Assembly (NCBI GenBank): GCA_001914535.1
Contig: MNCR01000007.1
Location: forward strand, 1-35,843
DNA length: 35,843 nucleotides
Direction of reading: 5' to 3'
Origin: Candidatus Rokubacteria bacterium 13_2_20CM_69_15_1
GTDB taxonomy: Bacteria > Methylomirabilota > Methylomirabilia > Rokubacteriales > CSP1-6
Below, piece after piece: positions 15,624-23,176 of the stretch (within the stretch, counting starts at the first letter, position 1; each line of letters starts with the position of its first letter). The notes below the pieces were generated by a model that saw only the letters and a list, made by a program, of their open reading frames with translations, was not told the origin of the DNA and did not search any database. Both the position numbers and the translations under genes were made by a program.

Positions 15624-16412
15624 TTATCGGCCCTTGAACTGCGCCCGGCGCTTCTCGTTGAACGCGCGGACGCCCTCGAGCCGGTCTTCGGTCACCACGG
15701 TGGCATTGTACGCCTCGATCGCCAGGACCATCGCGGTGTCGAGGTCCGTCTCGAGCCCGTAGGCGATCGCCTTCTTGGCCTGCCGGACGGCGAACGGGCC
15801 GTTCCGGGCAATCGTCTCGGCGATCTCGAACGCCTTCGCGCGCGCCTGACCCCGGGGGACGAGGTGGTTGACGAGCCCCGCCGCCTTCGCCTCGTCGGCC
15901 TTCATGCGTCGCCCCGTGAAGATCAGCTCCTTGGCGAGCGGCGCGCCGAGGATCCTTGGCAGGAGCTGGGTGCCACCGATTCCGGGGAAGATCCCGAGCG
16001 TCGTCTCGGGCACGCCGAACACCGCCGTCTCGCTCGCGACGACGAAGTCCGAGAGCACCGCGAGCTCGCAGCCGCCGGCCAGGGCGAAGCCTTCGACGGC
16101 GGCGATGACGGGCACCGGGGTCTTCAAGACACGGAACGCCGCCTGCTCGAAGATCGCGTGCTGTGCGCGCCAGGCCTCGTCGGTCATCTCGTTGCGTTCC
16201 TTGAGGTCACCGCCCGCGCAGAACGCGCGGTCACCGGCGCCGGTGAGCACGACCGCGCGGACGAGGGAGTCGCGGTGGAACCCGTCGAAGCAGGCGAGCA
16301 GGTCCTCGCCCATCGCGGTGTTCATCGCGTTCATCTGGTCGGGGCGGTCGAGCGTGACGGTCACCACGAACCCGTCGTCCGAGGGTTCGACGCGCAGGTG
16401 CCGATAGGTCAT
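15624..16412 (-). CDS. Enoyl-CoA hydratase/isomerase (crotonase family)
   Basis: A 262-residue crotonase. FCAGGDLKER forms the oxyanion hole with GGCELAVLSD, and both catalytic glutamates are kept: the one in GGCELA and the one in GVPETTLGIFPGIGGTQLLPR. This pair is what hydrating members need. It would hydrate the product of the acyl-CoA dehydrogenase encoded just downstream. The start chosen is the ATG of MTYRHLRVEP; upstream Met and other residues in the ORF do not resemble the family. No strong Shine-Dalgarno sequence is visible. Confidence 0.88.
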   Translation of the reverse strand: MTYRHLRVEPSDDGFVVTVTLDRPDQMNAMNTAMGEDLLACFDGFHRDSLVRAVVLTGAGDRAFCAGGDLKERNEMTDEAWRAQHAIFEQAAFRVLKTPVPVIAAVEGFALAGGCELAVLSDFVVASETAVFGVPETTLGIFPGIGGTQLLPRILGAPLAKELIFTGRRMKADEAKAAGLVNHLVPRGQARAKAFEIAETIARNGPFAVRQAKKAIAYGLETDLDTAMVLAIEAYNATVVTEDRLEGVRAFNEKRRAQFKGR

Positions 16413-16491
16413 TGCAACGAGAGCCGCGGGGCCGGCACCGTCGGTGGGTGGCCCGTGCAAGGTGCGACCCGGCTCCGTTCCGTTCGTGCGT

Positions 16492-17682
16492 TCATTGTAT
16501 GACTCTCTTGGCGCGGAGAGCGCGGACGTCGTCGAGGGTGTAGCCGAGCCAGGTGAGCACGTCCGTGGAATGCTCGCCCAGGGCGGGCGGCACGCGGCGC
16601 ACCTCGGGGCGCGCGTCGTTCCAGAGGATCGGCAGGGCGATGCTCGTGTAGCCGGGGACGCGCGGGTGTGGCGCCGACACCAGGACGCCGCTCTCGCGCG
16701 TCTGCGGCTCCGCCAGCACGGCGTCCACCGTGAGGATCGGCGCGCTCGGGACGCCGGCGCGCCGTAGGCGCTCGAGCAAGTCGGAGGTCTTGAGCTCGCG
16801 CGTGAGCCGGGACAACGCCGTGACGAGCTCGCCGCGATGGCGGACGCGCGAGGGGTTGTCCTCGAAGCGCGCCTCGTCCGCGAGCCCCGGCGCGCCCAGA
16901 GCCGCGGCCAGTCGACGGAAGAGCGCGTCCGATCCGGCGGCGATCATCGCGTAACCATCCGCCGTGGGGAATGCCTGGTACGGCGCGATCATCGCCGTGC
17001 CGGAGCCCTGCGGCTGTGGGACCTCGCCGGAGCCGAGGTAGCCCATCGCGTGGTACGAGACCCACATGAGGGCCGTCTCGAAGAGCGTGGTCGTGACCTC
17101 GACGGCGCGGCCCGTCGCGTCTCGCTGGCGGAGCGCGGCGACGATCCCGAGCGCCGCCCACATGCCCGTGCCCATGTCCACGATCGACGTGCCGACGCGC
17201 GCGGGCTCCTGGCTCGGGTGGCCGTTGACCGACATGAGGCCGCTGTACGCCTGCATCAGCGGATCGTAGCCGGGCAGGTCGGACAGGGGCCCGCGCCTTC
17301 CGAAGGCGGTGATCGAGCAGTAGACGAGACGCGGGTTGATCCGGGTGGCGCCGGCGAAGTCGAGCCCGAGCTCGCCGATCGCGCCGGCGCGGAGGCTCTG
17401 GACGAAGACGTCCGCGCGCGCGATCAAGCGCTGGAGGATCTCGGGTCCCCCGTCGGCTTTCAGATCGAGGGCGAGGCTCCTCTTGTTGCGGTTCATCGCC
17501 ATGAACACGGCGCTCTCGTCGCCCCAGTACGGCGGCGCCCACGCCCGGGCGTCGTCGCCGCGACCCGGGCGCTCCACCTTGACGACCTCGGCCCCCATGT
17601 CGCCGAGGATCTGTGTGCAGAAGGGCCCCGCGACGTTCTGCGTCAGGTCTGCCACGACGATCCCTTCCAGCGGCCGCGCCAC
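16492..17682 (-). CDS. CaiB/BaiF family CoA-transferase
   Basis: A 396-residue class III CoA-transferase. RPLEGIVVADLTQNVAGPFCTQILGDMGAEVVKVERPGRGD is the typical N-terminus; IVDMGTGMWAALGI contains the catalytic Asp, which falls at residue 169 when the protein starts at the GTG at 17682, the same number as in formyl-CoA transferase. These enzymes move CoA between acyl-CoA and a free acid by a ping-pong route. Its neighbours acyl-CoA dehydrogenase and hydratase suggest it activates an acid for beta-oxidation. The ORF start at 17715 lies in a repeat-like tract; TAGACT 7 bases before 17682 suits a leaderless mRNA. Confidence 0.87.
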   Translation of the reverse strand: MARPLEGIVVADLTQNVAGPFCTQILGDMGAEVVKVERPGRGDDARAWAPPYWGDESAVFMAMNRNKRSLALDLKADGGPEILQRLIARADVFVQSLRAGAIGELGLDFAGATRINPRLVYCSITAFGRRGPLSDLPGYDPLMQAYSGLMSVNGHPSQEPARVGTSIVDMGTGMWAALGIVAALRQRDATGRAVEVTTTLFETALMWVSYHAMGYLGSGEVPQPQGSGTAMIAPYQAFPTADGYAMIAAGSDALFRRLAAALGAPGLADEARFEDNPSRVRHRGELVTALSRLTRELKTSDLLERLRRAGVPSAPILTVDAVLAEPQTRESGVLVSAPHPRVPGYTSIALPILWNDARPEVRRVPPALGEHSTDVLTWLGYTLDDVRALRAKRVIQ

Positions 17683-17689
17683 GGCGAGG

Positions 17690-17695
17690 AGTCTA
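17690..17695 (-). promoter_or_regulatory. Possible -10 element for the CaiB gene
   Basis: TAGACT on the minus strand ends 7 bases before the GTG at 17682, so transcription could begin at the start codon. A well-spaced -35 is not visible. Confidence 0.35.
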
Positions 17696-17703
17696 GCAGA
17701 AAA

Positions 17704-17733
17704 GAAACTGGCCACTCTGCAACGAAACTAGCC
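17704..17733. repeat. Direct repeat GAAACTGGCC / GAAACTAGCC, possible IS-end remnant
   Basis: Two near-identical 10-mers (17704-17713 and 17724-17733) lie exactly 20 bases apart between the divergent CaiB and pilB genes. Multiple short terminal repeats with GTGGCCAGTTTC-like sequence are a feature I associate with IS21-family ends; no transposase is present here, so it would be a remnant. This reading is tentative. Confidence 0.35.
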
Positions 17734-17780
17734 GCCGCAAGCCGTCAATGGCGGCCCGGTACCACTGGCTAAATTCTTGT

Positions 17781-17799
17781 TTTTCCTCAATCCGGAAAA
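17781..17799. promoter_or_regulatory. Inverted repeat upstream of the sigma-54 promoter
   Basis: TTTTCC (17781-17786) and GGAAAA (17794-17799) form a dyad with a 7-base loop in an AT-rich patch, 11 bases upstream of the -24/-12 element. It may be an operator; enhancer sites for sigma-54 activators usually lie farther upstream. Confidence 0.35.
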
Positions 17800-17810
17800 C
17801 GGCCCGTGGC

Positions 17811-17827
17811 TGGCACTGGGCTTGCGG
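17811..17827 (+). promoter_or_regulatory. Sigma-54 (-24/-12) promoter of the pilB-type gene
   Basis: TGGCACTGGGCTTGCGG matches the RpoN consensus TGGCAC-N5-TTGC with exact 12-base spacing between the GG and GC pairs. The predicted transcription start, about 12 bases on, lies just upstream of the ATG at 17853. Type IV pilus genes are often under RpoN and PilR-type activators. Confidence 0.75.
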
Positions 17828-17852
17828 TGGGTGGGACGAGCCTCGAAAAACG

Positions 17853-19679
17853 ATGAGAACGGGACAACGGCAAGAGGCTGTGGGGCCGGAGGAAACCGGG
17901 CGCGGGGAAGGCCAGGAGCCCAAGGCCACCGCGGCGACCACAGCGCTCCGCAGTGCGAGCCAGGCGCCGATCGGGCGGCGCTTCGGGGACCTGCTCGTCT
18001 CCGACGGGGTCGTGACGCAAAAGCAGTTCGACCTGGCGCTCACCGAGCAGAGGCGGACGGGCGAAAAGCTCGGCGAGATCATGGTCCGCCTCGGGCTCAT
18101 CACCGAGGACCAGCTCGTCCACTTCCTCTCTCGCCAGTTCGGCATCCCCGAGGTCGCGTTCCCCAAGAAGATCGCGGCCGACATCATCAAGCTGATCCCC
18201 GCCCGGATCGCGCGCAAGTACTGCGTCGTGCCGATCGGACGGACGCTCGGCTCGGTGACGGTGGCCGTCGCAGACCCGGCGAATCTGTCGGCGCTCGACG
18301 ACCTCGCCTTCATGACGAGCCTGAAGGTGGTGCCGGCGATCGCGCCGCCGTCGATTATCCGGCGGGCGATCGATCGCTACTACGAGAGCACCGTGGCCTC
18401 GGGGACGATCGCGGACGTGCTCTCGGAGGTCGAGGCGGAGGCGGCGGAGATCGAAGTCATCGACGGCCACGAAGCGAGCGGCCAGGTCGACCTCGCCGCG
18501 CTGCGATCGTCGGCCGACGAAGTGCCCGTCGTCAGGCTGGTGAACTCGATTCTCCTCGACGCGATGAAGCGGGGCGCCTCCGACATCCACGTCGACCCGG
18601 GCGACGGGACCCTGATGATCAGATACCGGATCGACGGCATCCTGCACGAGGTGATGGCGCCGCCCAAGCGGGTCGAGGCTGCGCTCGTCTCGCGCCTCAA
18701 GATCATGGCGAGCCTGGACATCTCCGAGCGGCGGCTCCCGCAGGACGGGCGCATCAAGCTCCGCCAGCACTCACGCGAGGTCGACTTCCGCGTCTCGGTC
18801 CTGCCATCGATCTTCGGCGAGAGCGTCGTGCTCCGGATCCTCGACAAGCGGGCCCTCAAGGCCGACCTGACCCAGCTCGGGTTCCAGCCCGAGGCGCTCG
18901 AGGAATTCCAGAAGTCGATCAAGTGCCCGCACGGGCTGATCGTCATCACCGGGCCGACCGGCTCGGGCAAGACCACCACGCTCTACTCGGCGCTCAACAC
19001 GATCAACGCGAAGGAGCGGAACATCGTGACCGTCGAGGACCCCGTGGAGTACGAGCTCGCGGGCGCGACGCAGGTCCAGGTCAGCGACGAGATCGGCCGC
19101 ACCTTTGCCGCGTCGCTCCGCTCGTTCCTCCGTCACGATCCCGACGTCATCCTCGTCGGCGAGATGCGAGATCAGGAGACGGCGCAGATCGCCGTACGGG
19201 CCGCGCTCACCGGCCACCTGGTGCTGAGCACCCTCCACACGAACAGCGCCGCGGACAGCATCTCGCGGCTGGCGGACATGGGCGTTCCGCCCTTCTTGCT
19301 GTCGTCGTCGCTCCGCCTCGTCGTGGCGCAGCGACTCGCGCGCAAGGTCTGCCAGGAGTGCCGCGAGCCCTACGAGGCCGACGAGGAGCTCTTCATCCCG
19401 TACGGCCACACGCCGCTCGGCGTCGGGCGGTGCACGCTCTACAAGGGCCGTGGGTGCGAGGCGTGCCACTTCACCGGGATGAAGGGGCGGGTCGCGCTCT
19501 ACGAGGTGCTGGCGGTGACGTCCGAGATCCGCGGCCTCATCCTCAACAGCACCTTCGCCAGCGAGATCAGAGACGTGGCCGCGAAGCAGGGCATGAAGAC
19601 GCTGCGCGAGGCCGGCCTGCTGAAGGTGCTCCAGGGCGTGACGACCGTCGAGGAAGTGCTCCGCGTCACGTCGGAATAG
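17853..19679 (+). CDS. pilB: Type IV pilus/type II secretion assembly ATPase (PilB/GspE family)
   Basis: A 608-residue hexameric motor ATPase. Residues about 40-180 form the MshEN/GspE N-terminal domain (GRRFGDLLVSDGVVTQKQFD, GEKLGEIMVRLGLITEDQL). The C-terminal motor has GASDIHVDP, Walker A GPTGSGKTTT (367-376), the Asp box TVEDPVEY, Walker B DVILVGEMRD (431-440), the His box GHLVLSTLHTN, and a zinc tetra-Cys site (Cys500, 503, 535, 538) that separates PilB/GspE from PilT. It powers pilin polymerisation or pseudopilus secretion at the inner membrane. ATG at 17853 is chosen because the sigma-54 promoter ends at 17827; the ORF start at 17748 would be upstream of it. No other pilus gene is in the window. 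Confidence 0.92.
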   Translation: MRTGQRQEAVGPEETGRGEGQEPKATAATTALRSASQAPIGRRFGDLLVSDGVVTQKQFDLALTEQRRTGEKLGEIMVRLGLITEDQLVHFLSRQFGIPEVAFPKKIAADIIKLIPARIARKYCVVPIGRTLGSVTVAVADPANLSALDDLAFMTSLKVVPAIAPPSIIRRAIDRYYESTVASGTIADVLSEVEAEAAEIEVIDGHEASGQVDLAALRSSADEVPVVRLVNSILLDAMKRGASDIHVDPGDGTLMIRYRIDGILHEVMAPPKRVEAALVSRLKIMASLDISERRLPQDGRIKLRQHSREVDFRVSVLPSIFGESVVLRILDKRALKADLTQLGFQPEALEEFQKSIKCPHGLIVITGPTGSGKTTTLYSALNTINAKERNIVTVEDPVEYELAGATQVQVSDEIGRTFAASLRSFLRHDPDVILVGEMRDQETAQIAVRAALTGHLVLSTLHTNSAADSISRLADMGVPPFLLSSSLRLVVAQRLARKVCQECREPYEADEELFIPYGHTPLGVGRCTLYKGRGCEACHFTGMKGRVALYEVLAVTSEIRGLILNSTFASEIRDVAAKQGMKTLREAGLLKVLQGVTTVEEVLRVTSE

Positions 19680-19712
19680 CGCCCTCGCCCCCCGGCGCGC
19701 TCGCGTCCAGGT

Positions 19713-19741
19713 TTGACACGTCCGTGGCACGCGCCTAGAAT
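19713..19741 (+). promoter_or_regulatory. Near-consensus sigma-70 promoter of the 598-residue gene
   Basis: TTGACA (19713-19718), a 17-base spacer and TAGAAT (19736-19741). The expected transcription start is about 19748-19749, only about 5 bases before the ATG at 19754, which implies a near-leaderless mRNA and rules out the TTG at 19742 as start. Confidence 0.8.
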
Positions 19742-19753
19742 TTGCACCATTCC

Positions 19754-21550
19754 ATGACGTCGAAGGCGGACGATCTCGTCAAGCACCTCGCCGCGCTGAC
19801 CCAACGGTTCGCAGGACTGGCGACGAAGCTCGCCCGGGCGGCGCAGGAACTCCAGGGGTCGGGCACGCTCCCCGCCGAGTCGCTCAGCGAAGAGCTCGCC
19901 GCCGCGCGCGGCGAGTTCGTGAACCTGCGCTCGAGCGTCCTCGACGCGGCGCGCGCCCTCGCTATCGCGGCGCCCGCGCAGGCCGAGCTCGTCAGCCTCA
20001 GCGCGCTCGAGGGCGTGATCACGGCGATGGCGGAGGCGGTCACGAGCGAGGCCAAGCGCACGACCGCGGCCGAGGCCCGTCGGCGCGTCCTCGCCGTTCT
20101 GGACCGCATTATGACCATCAACCACGTGGACGATCCGAACTTCGCCGCGCTGCTCGACTGTCAGGCGAAGGCGCGAGAGATCCGCGCGGCGGTGCTCGAC
20201 CCGACGGGGCCCACGGCGGAGAGCGCGGCGGCGATCATGGAGAGCACGCCCGCCTTCTCCGCGCTGCTCACGCTGATCGAGGGACGCGAGCAGCTCGACG
20301 ACGAGAAATTCGCCGTGCTCGAGGACAGCGTCGTGAAATTGTTCGGTCGGACGCTCGCGGTGGCGGCCACGCGCGGCAAGCTCGTGGCCGGTGGAGCCGT
20401 TGCCACGCGGGCGCCGGAGCGGCCGGCCCCGCCACCGAGGGTGCTCGAAGAGCCCGTGCGGCCCGTCGTCCCGGCGCCTCTTCGGGCGACCGCGCCGCCC
20501 CTGCCCTCTCCCGTCGCGCCGGCCGCACCGCCTCCGCCGCCTCCCGTCGCGCTGGCCGCGCCACCCCCGCCGCCTCCCGCCCCGCCGGTCGCGCCGCCCC
20601 CGCCGCCCGCCCCCGTGCGGCAGGAGATGGTGGCCGCTCCGTCGCCGCCGCCGGCGGAGGAACCGGTGGAGGTCGTCGAAGCCGCGACGCTCGACGAGGG
20701 CGCCCAGTGGTGGGTCTCGGCGTGGGCCCGCTGGACGAGCTGGAAGGGCACGATCGACTTCAAGGCGGGGGTCAAGCAAGAGCTGTCGAAGTACGCCTAT
20801 CTCCTCAGCGTCCCGATCCAGCAGTCCACGGACTACGAGGAAGGGCTCCTCGCGTACGGCTACTCGATCCTGCTCGACTTCCTCGAGACGCAGAACCCCG
20901 GCATCGTGACGAAGGCGCTCAACAGCCTGAAGGCGTTCACGCCGGGCAAGGCCGGTCATGCGCCGTCGGTCGGCGCGCACCTGTACAACTTCCTGCTCGG
21001 CGAGGCCCGGCTGGTCGAGCGGTACCCTGATTTCGTGCGGAGCGTCCTGGTCGCCGCGGTGCCGGAGCCGGGGTTGTGGACGCAGGTGCGAATCTTGGAA
21101 TCGGCGACCGAGACGAGCGTCTTCACCCATCCGAGCGCGCGGGTCGGCGATCCGGACCACAACTCGCAGCGCCTCACGCAAGACCGACAGCGGTTCGCCG
21201 ATCACCGGTTCCCCGTGACGCTGCCACCGCTGACCGCGCGGTTCTTCGCGGTGGCCGCGGACGTCCGGGAACCGCGCGGCATCGACGTGAAGTTGGTGGC
21301 GGGCCGCGCCGACTCCGACGACGCATGGCTCCTGACGGTGCCGCCCGTGGGCCGCGCGGATCTCAAGTCGGAGCCGGTCCGCCTGGTACCCGAGGGAAGC
21401 TCGGTGCCCGGGCTCGGGAAGGACTACGCGACGCTGTGGGTCGCCGTGTTCAACGCGGACCCGAAGGCGCAGAAGAAGTACGAACTGACCCTGACCCTGA
21501 GGAAGGACGCGTCGCGCTCGAGCGCGTCGCCCCGGTCGGCGAGAGCGTAG
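19754..21550 (+). CDS. Uncharacterised protein: helical N-domain, proline-rich linker, C-terminal globular domain
   Basis: I do not recognise this 598-residue protein. Residues 1 to about 215 are Ala/Leu/Glu-rich and look all-helical (LAALTQRFAGLATKLARAAQ). Residues about 217-310 are a Pro/Ala-rich linker with runs such as APPPPPPVALAAPPPPPP. The C-terminal 290 residues look folded, with a Trp-rich start (GAQWWVSAWARWTSWKG), a segment with KQELSKYAYLLSVPIQQS, and an end like a beta-strand domain (ATLWVAVFNADPKAQKKYELTLTLRK). No signal peptide or membrane segment. It follows pilB by 75 bases but has its own strong promoter. A cytoplasmic scaffold or pilus-related role would be guesswork. Confidence 0.8.
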   Translation: MTSKADDLVKHLAALTQRFAGLATKLARAAQELQGSGTLPAESLSEELAAARGEFVNLRSSVLDAARALAIAAPAQAELVSLSALEGVITAMAEAVTSEAKRTTAAEARRRVLAVLDRIMTINHVDDPNFAALLDCQAKAREIRAAVLDPTGPTAESAAAIMESTPAFSALLTLIEGREQLDDEKFAVLEDSVVKLFGRTLAVAATRGKLVAGGAVATRAPERPAPPPRVLEEPVRPVVPAPLRATAPPLPSPVAPAAPPPPPPVALAAPPPPPPAPPVAPPPPPAPVRQEMVAAPSPPPAEEPVEVVEAATLDEGAQWWVSAWARWTSWKGTIDFKAGVKQELSKYAYLLSVPIQQSTDYEEGLLAYGYSILLDFLETQNPGIVTKALNSLKAFTPGKAGHAPSVGAHLYNFLLGEARLVERYPDFVRSVLVAAVPEPGLWTQVRILESATETSVFTHPSARVGDPDHNSQRLTQDRQRFADHRFPVTLPPLTARFFAVAADVREPRGIDVKLVAGRADSDDAWLLTVPPVGRADLKSEPVRLVPEGSSVPGLGKDYATLWVAVFNADPKAQKKYELTLTLRKDASRSSASPRSARA

Positions 21551-21553
21551 CGC

Positions 21554-21934
21554 TCAGGCCTTCGGCTGGTCGGTCTTGGGCGCCTCGCCGGCCTTCGGAT
21601 GCTCGGCCACCTTGGGGTGCTCGACCGGTTTCGGATGGTCCCCCGCGAGCGTGCGTTCGAAGGGGCTCTTGCGTGGCAGCCAGCCGAGCCGATGGGCGAT
21701 CTGGCTCATGGCCTGGGCAATCTCGTCTCGTTCACCGCGAAGGTGGTGATTCTCCTTCTTCAGATCGTCGACCTCTTTGCGAAGCCGCTCAACCTCCTTC
21801 TCGATCACGCCCACCCGCTCGTTGACCTGGGTGTCGGTCACGACGAGCCCCGGCAACAGGGTGAACAGCTGCCGGGTCTCCTCGATCCACTTCGTTACCC
21901 GCTGGCTCGCTTCGGCGGCCTCTGCGGTGTCCAT
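21554..21934 (-). CDS. Small coiled-coil protein with His-Pro-Lys repeat tail
   Basis: A 126-residue protein of unknown function. Residues about 38-75 have a strong heptad coiled-coil (VNERVGVIEKEVERLRKEVDDLKKEN). The N-terminal part (WIEETRQLFTLLPGLVVTDTQVN) is helical. The C-terminal 30 residues are a degenerate repeat (DHPKPVEHPKVAEHPKAGEAPK), probably disordered and basic. It resembles short proteins that sit beside polyhydroxyalkanoate or granule genes only in general form, so no function is assigned. It converges on the 598-residue gene with 3 bases between the stops. GAGGAC stands before the ATG. Confidence 0.72.
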   Translation of the reverse strand: MDTAEAAEASQRVTKWIEETRQLFTLLPGLVVTDTQVNERVGVIEKEVERLRKEVDDLKKENHHLRGERDEIAQAMSQIAHRLGWLPRKSPFERTLAGDHPKPVEHPKVAEHPKAGEAPKTDQPKA

Positions 21935-22025
21935 ATGGGTCCTCGTTTGCCCGGGAGAGTGCCCGTCTTCACACCGTCACGCGGGGGAGGCCGACGGTGA
22001 CCGACCCGCCTACCTGTCGTGCAGG

Positions 22026-22055
22026 ACATTAGCATCGAGGTTCAGTCCTTGGCAA
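22026..22055 (-). promoter_or_regulatory. Candidate sigma-70 promoter for the coiled-coil gene
   Basis: On the minus strand TTGCCA (22055-22050), an 18-base spacer and TAATGT (22031-22026) make a fair promoter. It would give a leader of about 85 bases before the ATG at 21934. Confidence 0.45.
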
Positions 22056-22095
22056 CTCGCGGTGGTGGAGCCATGACTTGGCGGGCTTCCCCGCC

Positions 22096-23121
22096 TCAGC
22101 GCCGGCCCTGGAGCTGCGCCCGTGCGAGCGCCGCGCCGGCGGCGAGCGCGGTGAGTTTCGCGTTGCACATGTAGCGCGGCGACCAGCCGAAGCCGCAGTC
22201 GGGGTTGACCGTGAGCTTCTCCGGCGGGCAGACGTGGAGGACTTTGCCGATGCGCTTGGCGACGTCCTCCGCCGTGTCCTGGGCGAAGCCCTTCACGTCC
22301 ACCACGCCCGCGCCGAGCTCCCGCCCCTCGCCGTACGCCTTCCAGAGGTCGAGCTCGGCCATCTCGCGGCTCGCGAACTCCAGCACGAACTGGTGCGCGC
22401 GTGACTTCAAGATGCCGGGGAAATACGGCTCGTACGTCCGCTGGAAGCGCGAGCGCCCGAACCGGTTGCCGAAGCAGATGTGGAAGCCGAGCTTCACGCT
22501 GACGCCGTCTGTGGCCAGGTTGAACAGGCGCGCCATCTCCTCGCCGGAGACGTTGCCCCGCGCGGGCTCGTCGATCTGGATGAGCTCGGCGCCGGCGGCC
22601 ACCAGCCCGCGCAGCTCCGCGTTGATGACCTCGGCGAAGCGCTCGGCGACGTCAACGACGCTCCGGTAGACCTTGCCCGGGTGGATCCGGGAGCCGAAGG
22701 TGAGGGGGCCCGCGCACGTCGCCTTCGTGTGCCGCGTCGTGTGCTTCTTGAGGTACTCGAACTCCCGCACGATGCCAAGCCCGCCCGACGGCGTCTCGAT
22801 CGGGCCGACCGCCTCGTAGCGCGTCTGCTGGTCGTAACCCCACGCGCCCGCCTTGCGCCGCACGGGGATGGGCTCGATGCCCTTGATGATCGCGTAGTAG
22901 GAATCCACGTAGCCGTCGAGGCGGCGGACCTCGCCGTCGGTGATGGTGTCGATCCCCGCACGCTCCATGTCCCGGATCGCGGTGTCGGCGGCGTCGTCGA
23001 GCATCTCTTCGAGGTCGGCCGGGCCGAACTCCCCGCGTTCGTGGGCTTTGACGCCCGCGAACCACCAGCCGGGTTTTCCGTGGGAGCCGACGACGGCGGT
23101 CGGGATGAGGGGGAGCGTCAT
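22096..23121 (-). CDS. MetE C-terminal-domain-like protein (cobalamin-independent methionine synthase family)
   Basis: A 341-residue TIM barrel related to the catalytic C-terminal half of MetE, without the N-terminal half. Zinc ligands are visible: the His and Cys of KLGFHICFGN and the late Cys of VNPDCGFGWSPRYM. ELIQIDEPA is the conserved substrate-binding strand, and TAVVGSHGKPGWW, DTITDGEVRR and VVDVKGF fit the family. Stand-alone C-domain proteins transfer methyl groups to thiols such as homocysteine, or act on other methyl donors; some have no known role. The ATG at 23121 is chosen since family similarity starts at LIPTAVVGSHG. A possible -10 (TACAAT) lies at 23160-23155. Confidence 0.82.
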   Translation of the reverse strand: MTLPLIPTAVVGSHGKPGWWFAGVKAHERGEFGPADLEEMLDDAADTAIRDMERAGIDTITDGEVRRLDGYVDSYYAIIKGIEPIPVRRKAGAWGYDQQTRYEAVGPIETPSGGLGIVREFEYLKKHTTRHTKATCAGPLTFGSRIHPGKVYRSVVDVAERFAEVINAELRGLVAAGAELIQIDEPARGNVSGEEMARLFNLATDGVSVKLGFHICFGNRFGRSRFQRTYEPYFPGILKSRAHQFVLEFASREMAELDLWKAYGEGRELGAGVVDVKGFAQDTAEDVAKRIGKVLHVCPPEKLTVNPDCGFGWSPRYMCNAKLTALAAGAALARAQLQGRR

Positions 23122-23154
23122 GGTGTCTGGCCTCCGGCGCGCATGGTCACGGGT

Positions 23155-23160
23155 ATTGTA
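23155..23160 (-). promoter_or_regulatory. Possible -10 element for the MetE-like gene
   Basis: TACAAT on the minus strand lies between livF and the MetE-like gene, 33 bases before its ATG. The -35 region is poor. Confidence 0.3.
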
Positions 23161-23176
23161 ACGGGGTCCGCGAGGC

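Noticed and set aside
20405-20680. Proline-rich coding run as a tandem DNA repeat or CRISPR-like array
   Set aside because: The repeats are irregular CCG/CCC codons of a Pro/Ala linker with no fixed unit or spacers.
19499-21205. 568-residue minus-strand ORF over the 598-residue gene
   Set aside because: Arg/Gly/Asp-rich shadow. The plus strand has a near-consensus promoter and plausible start, so the coding strand is plus.
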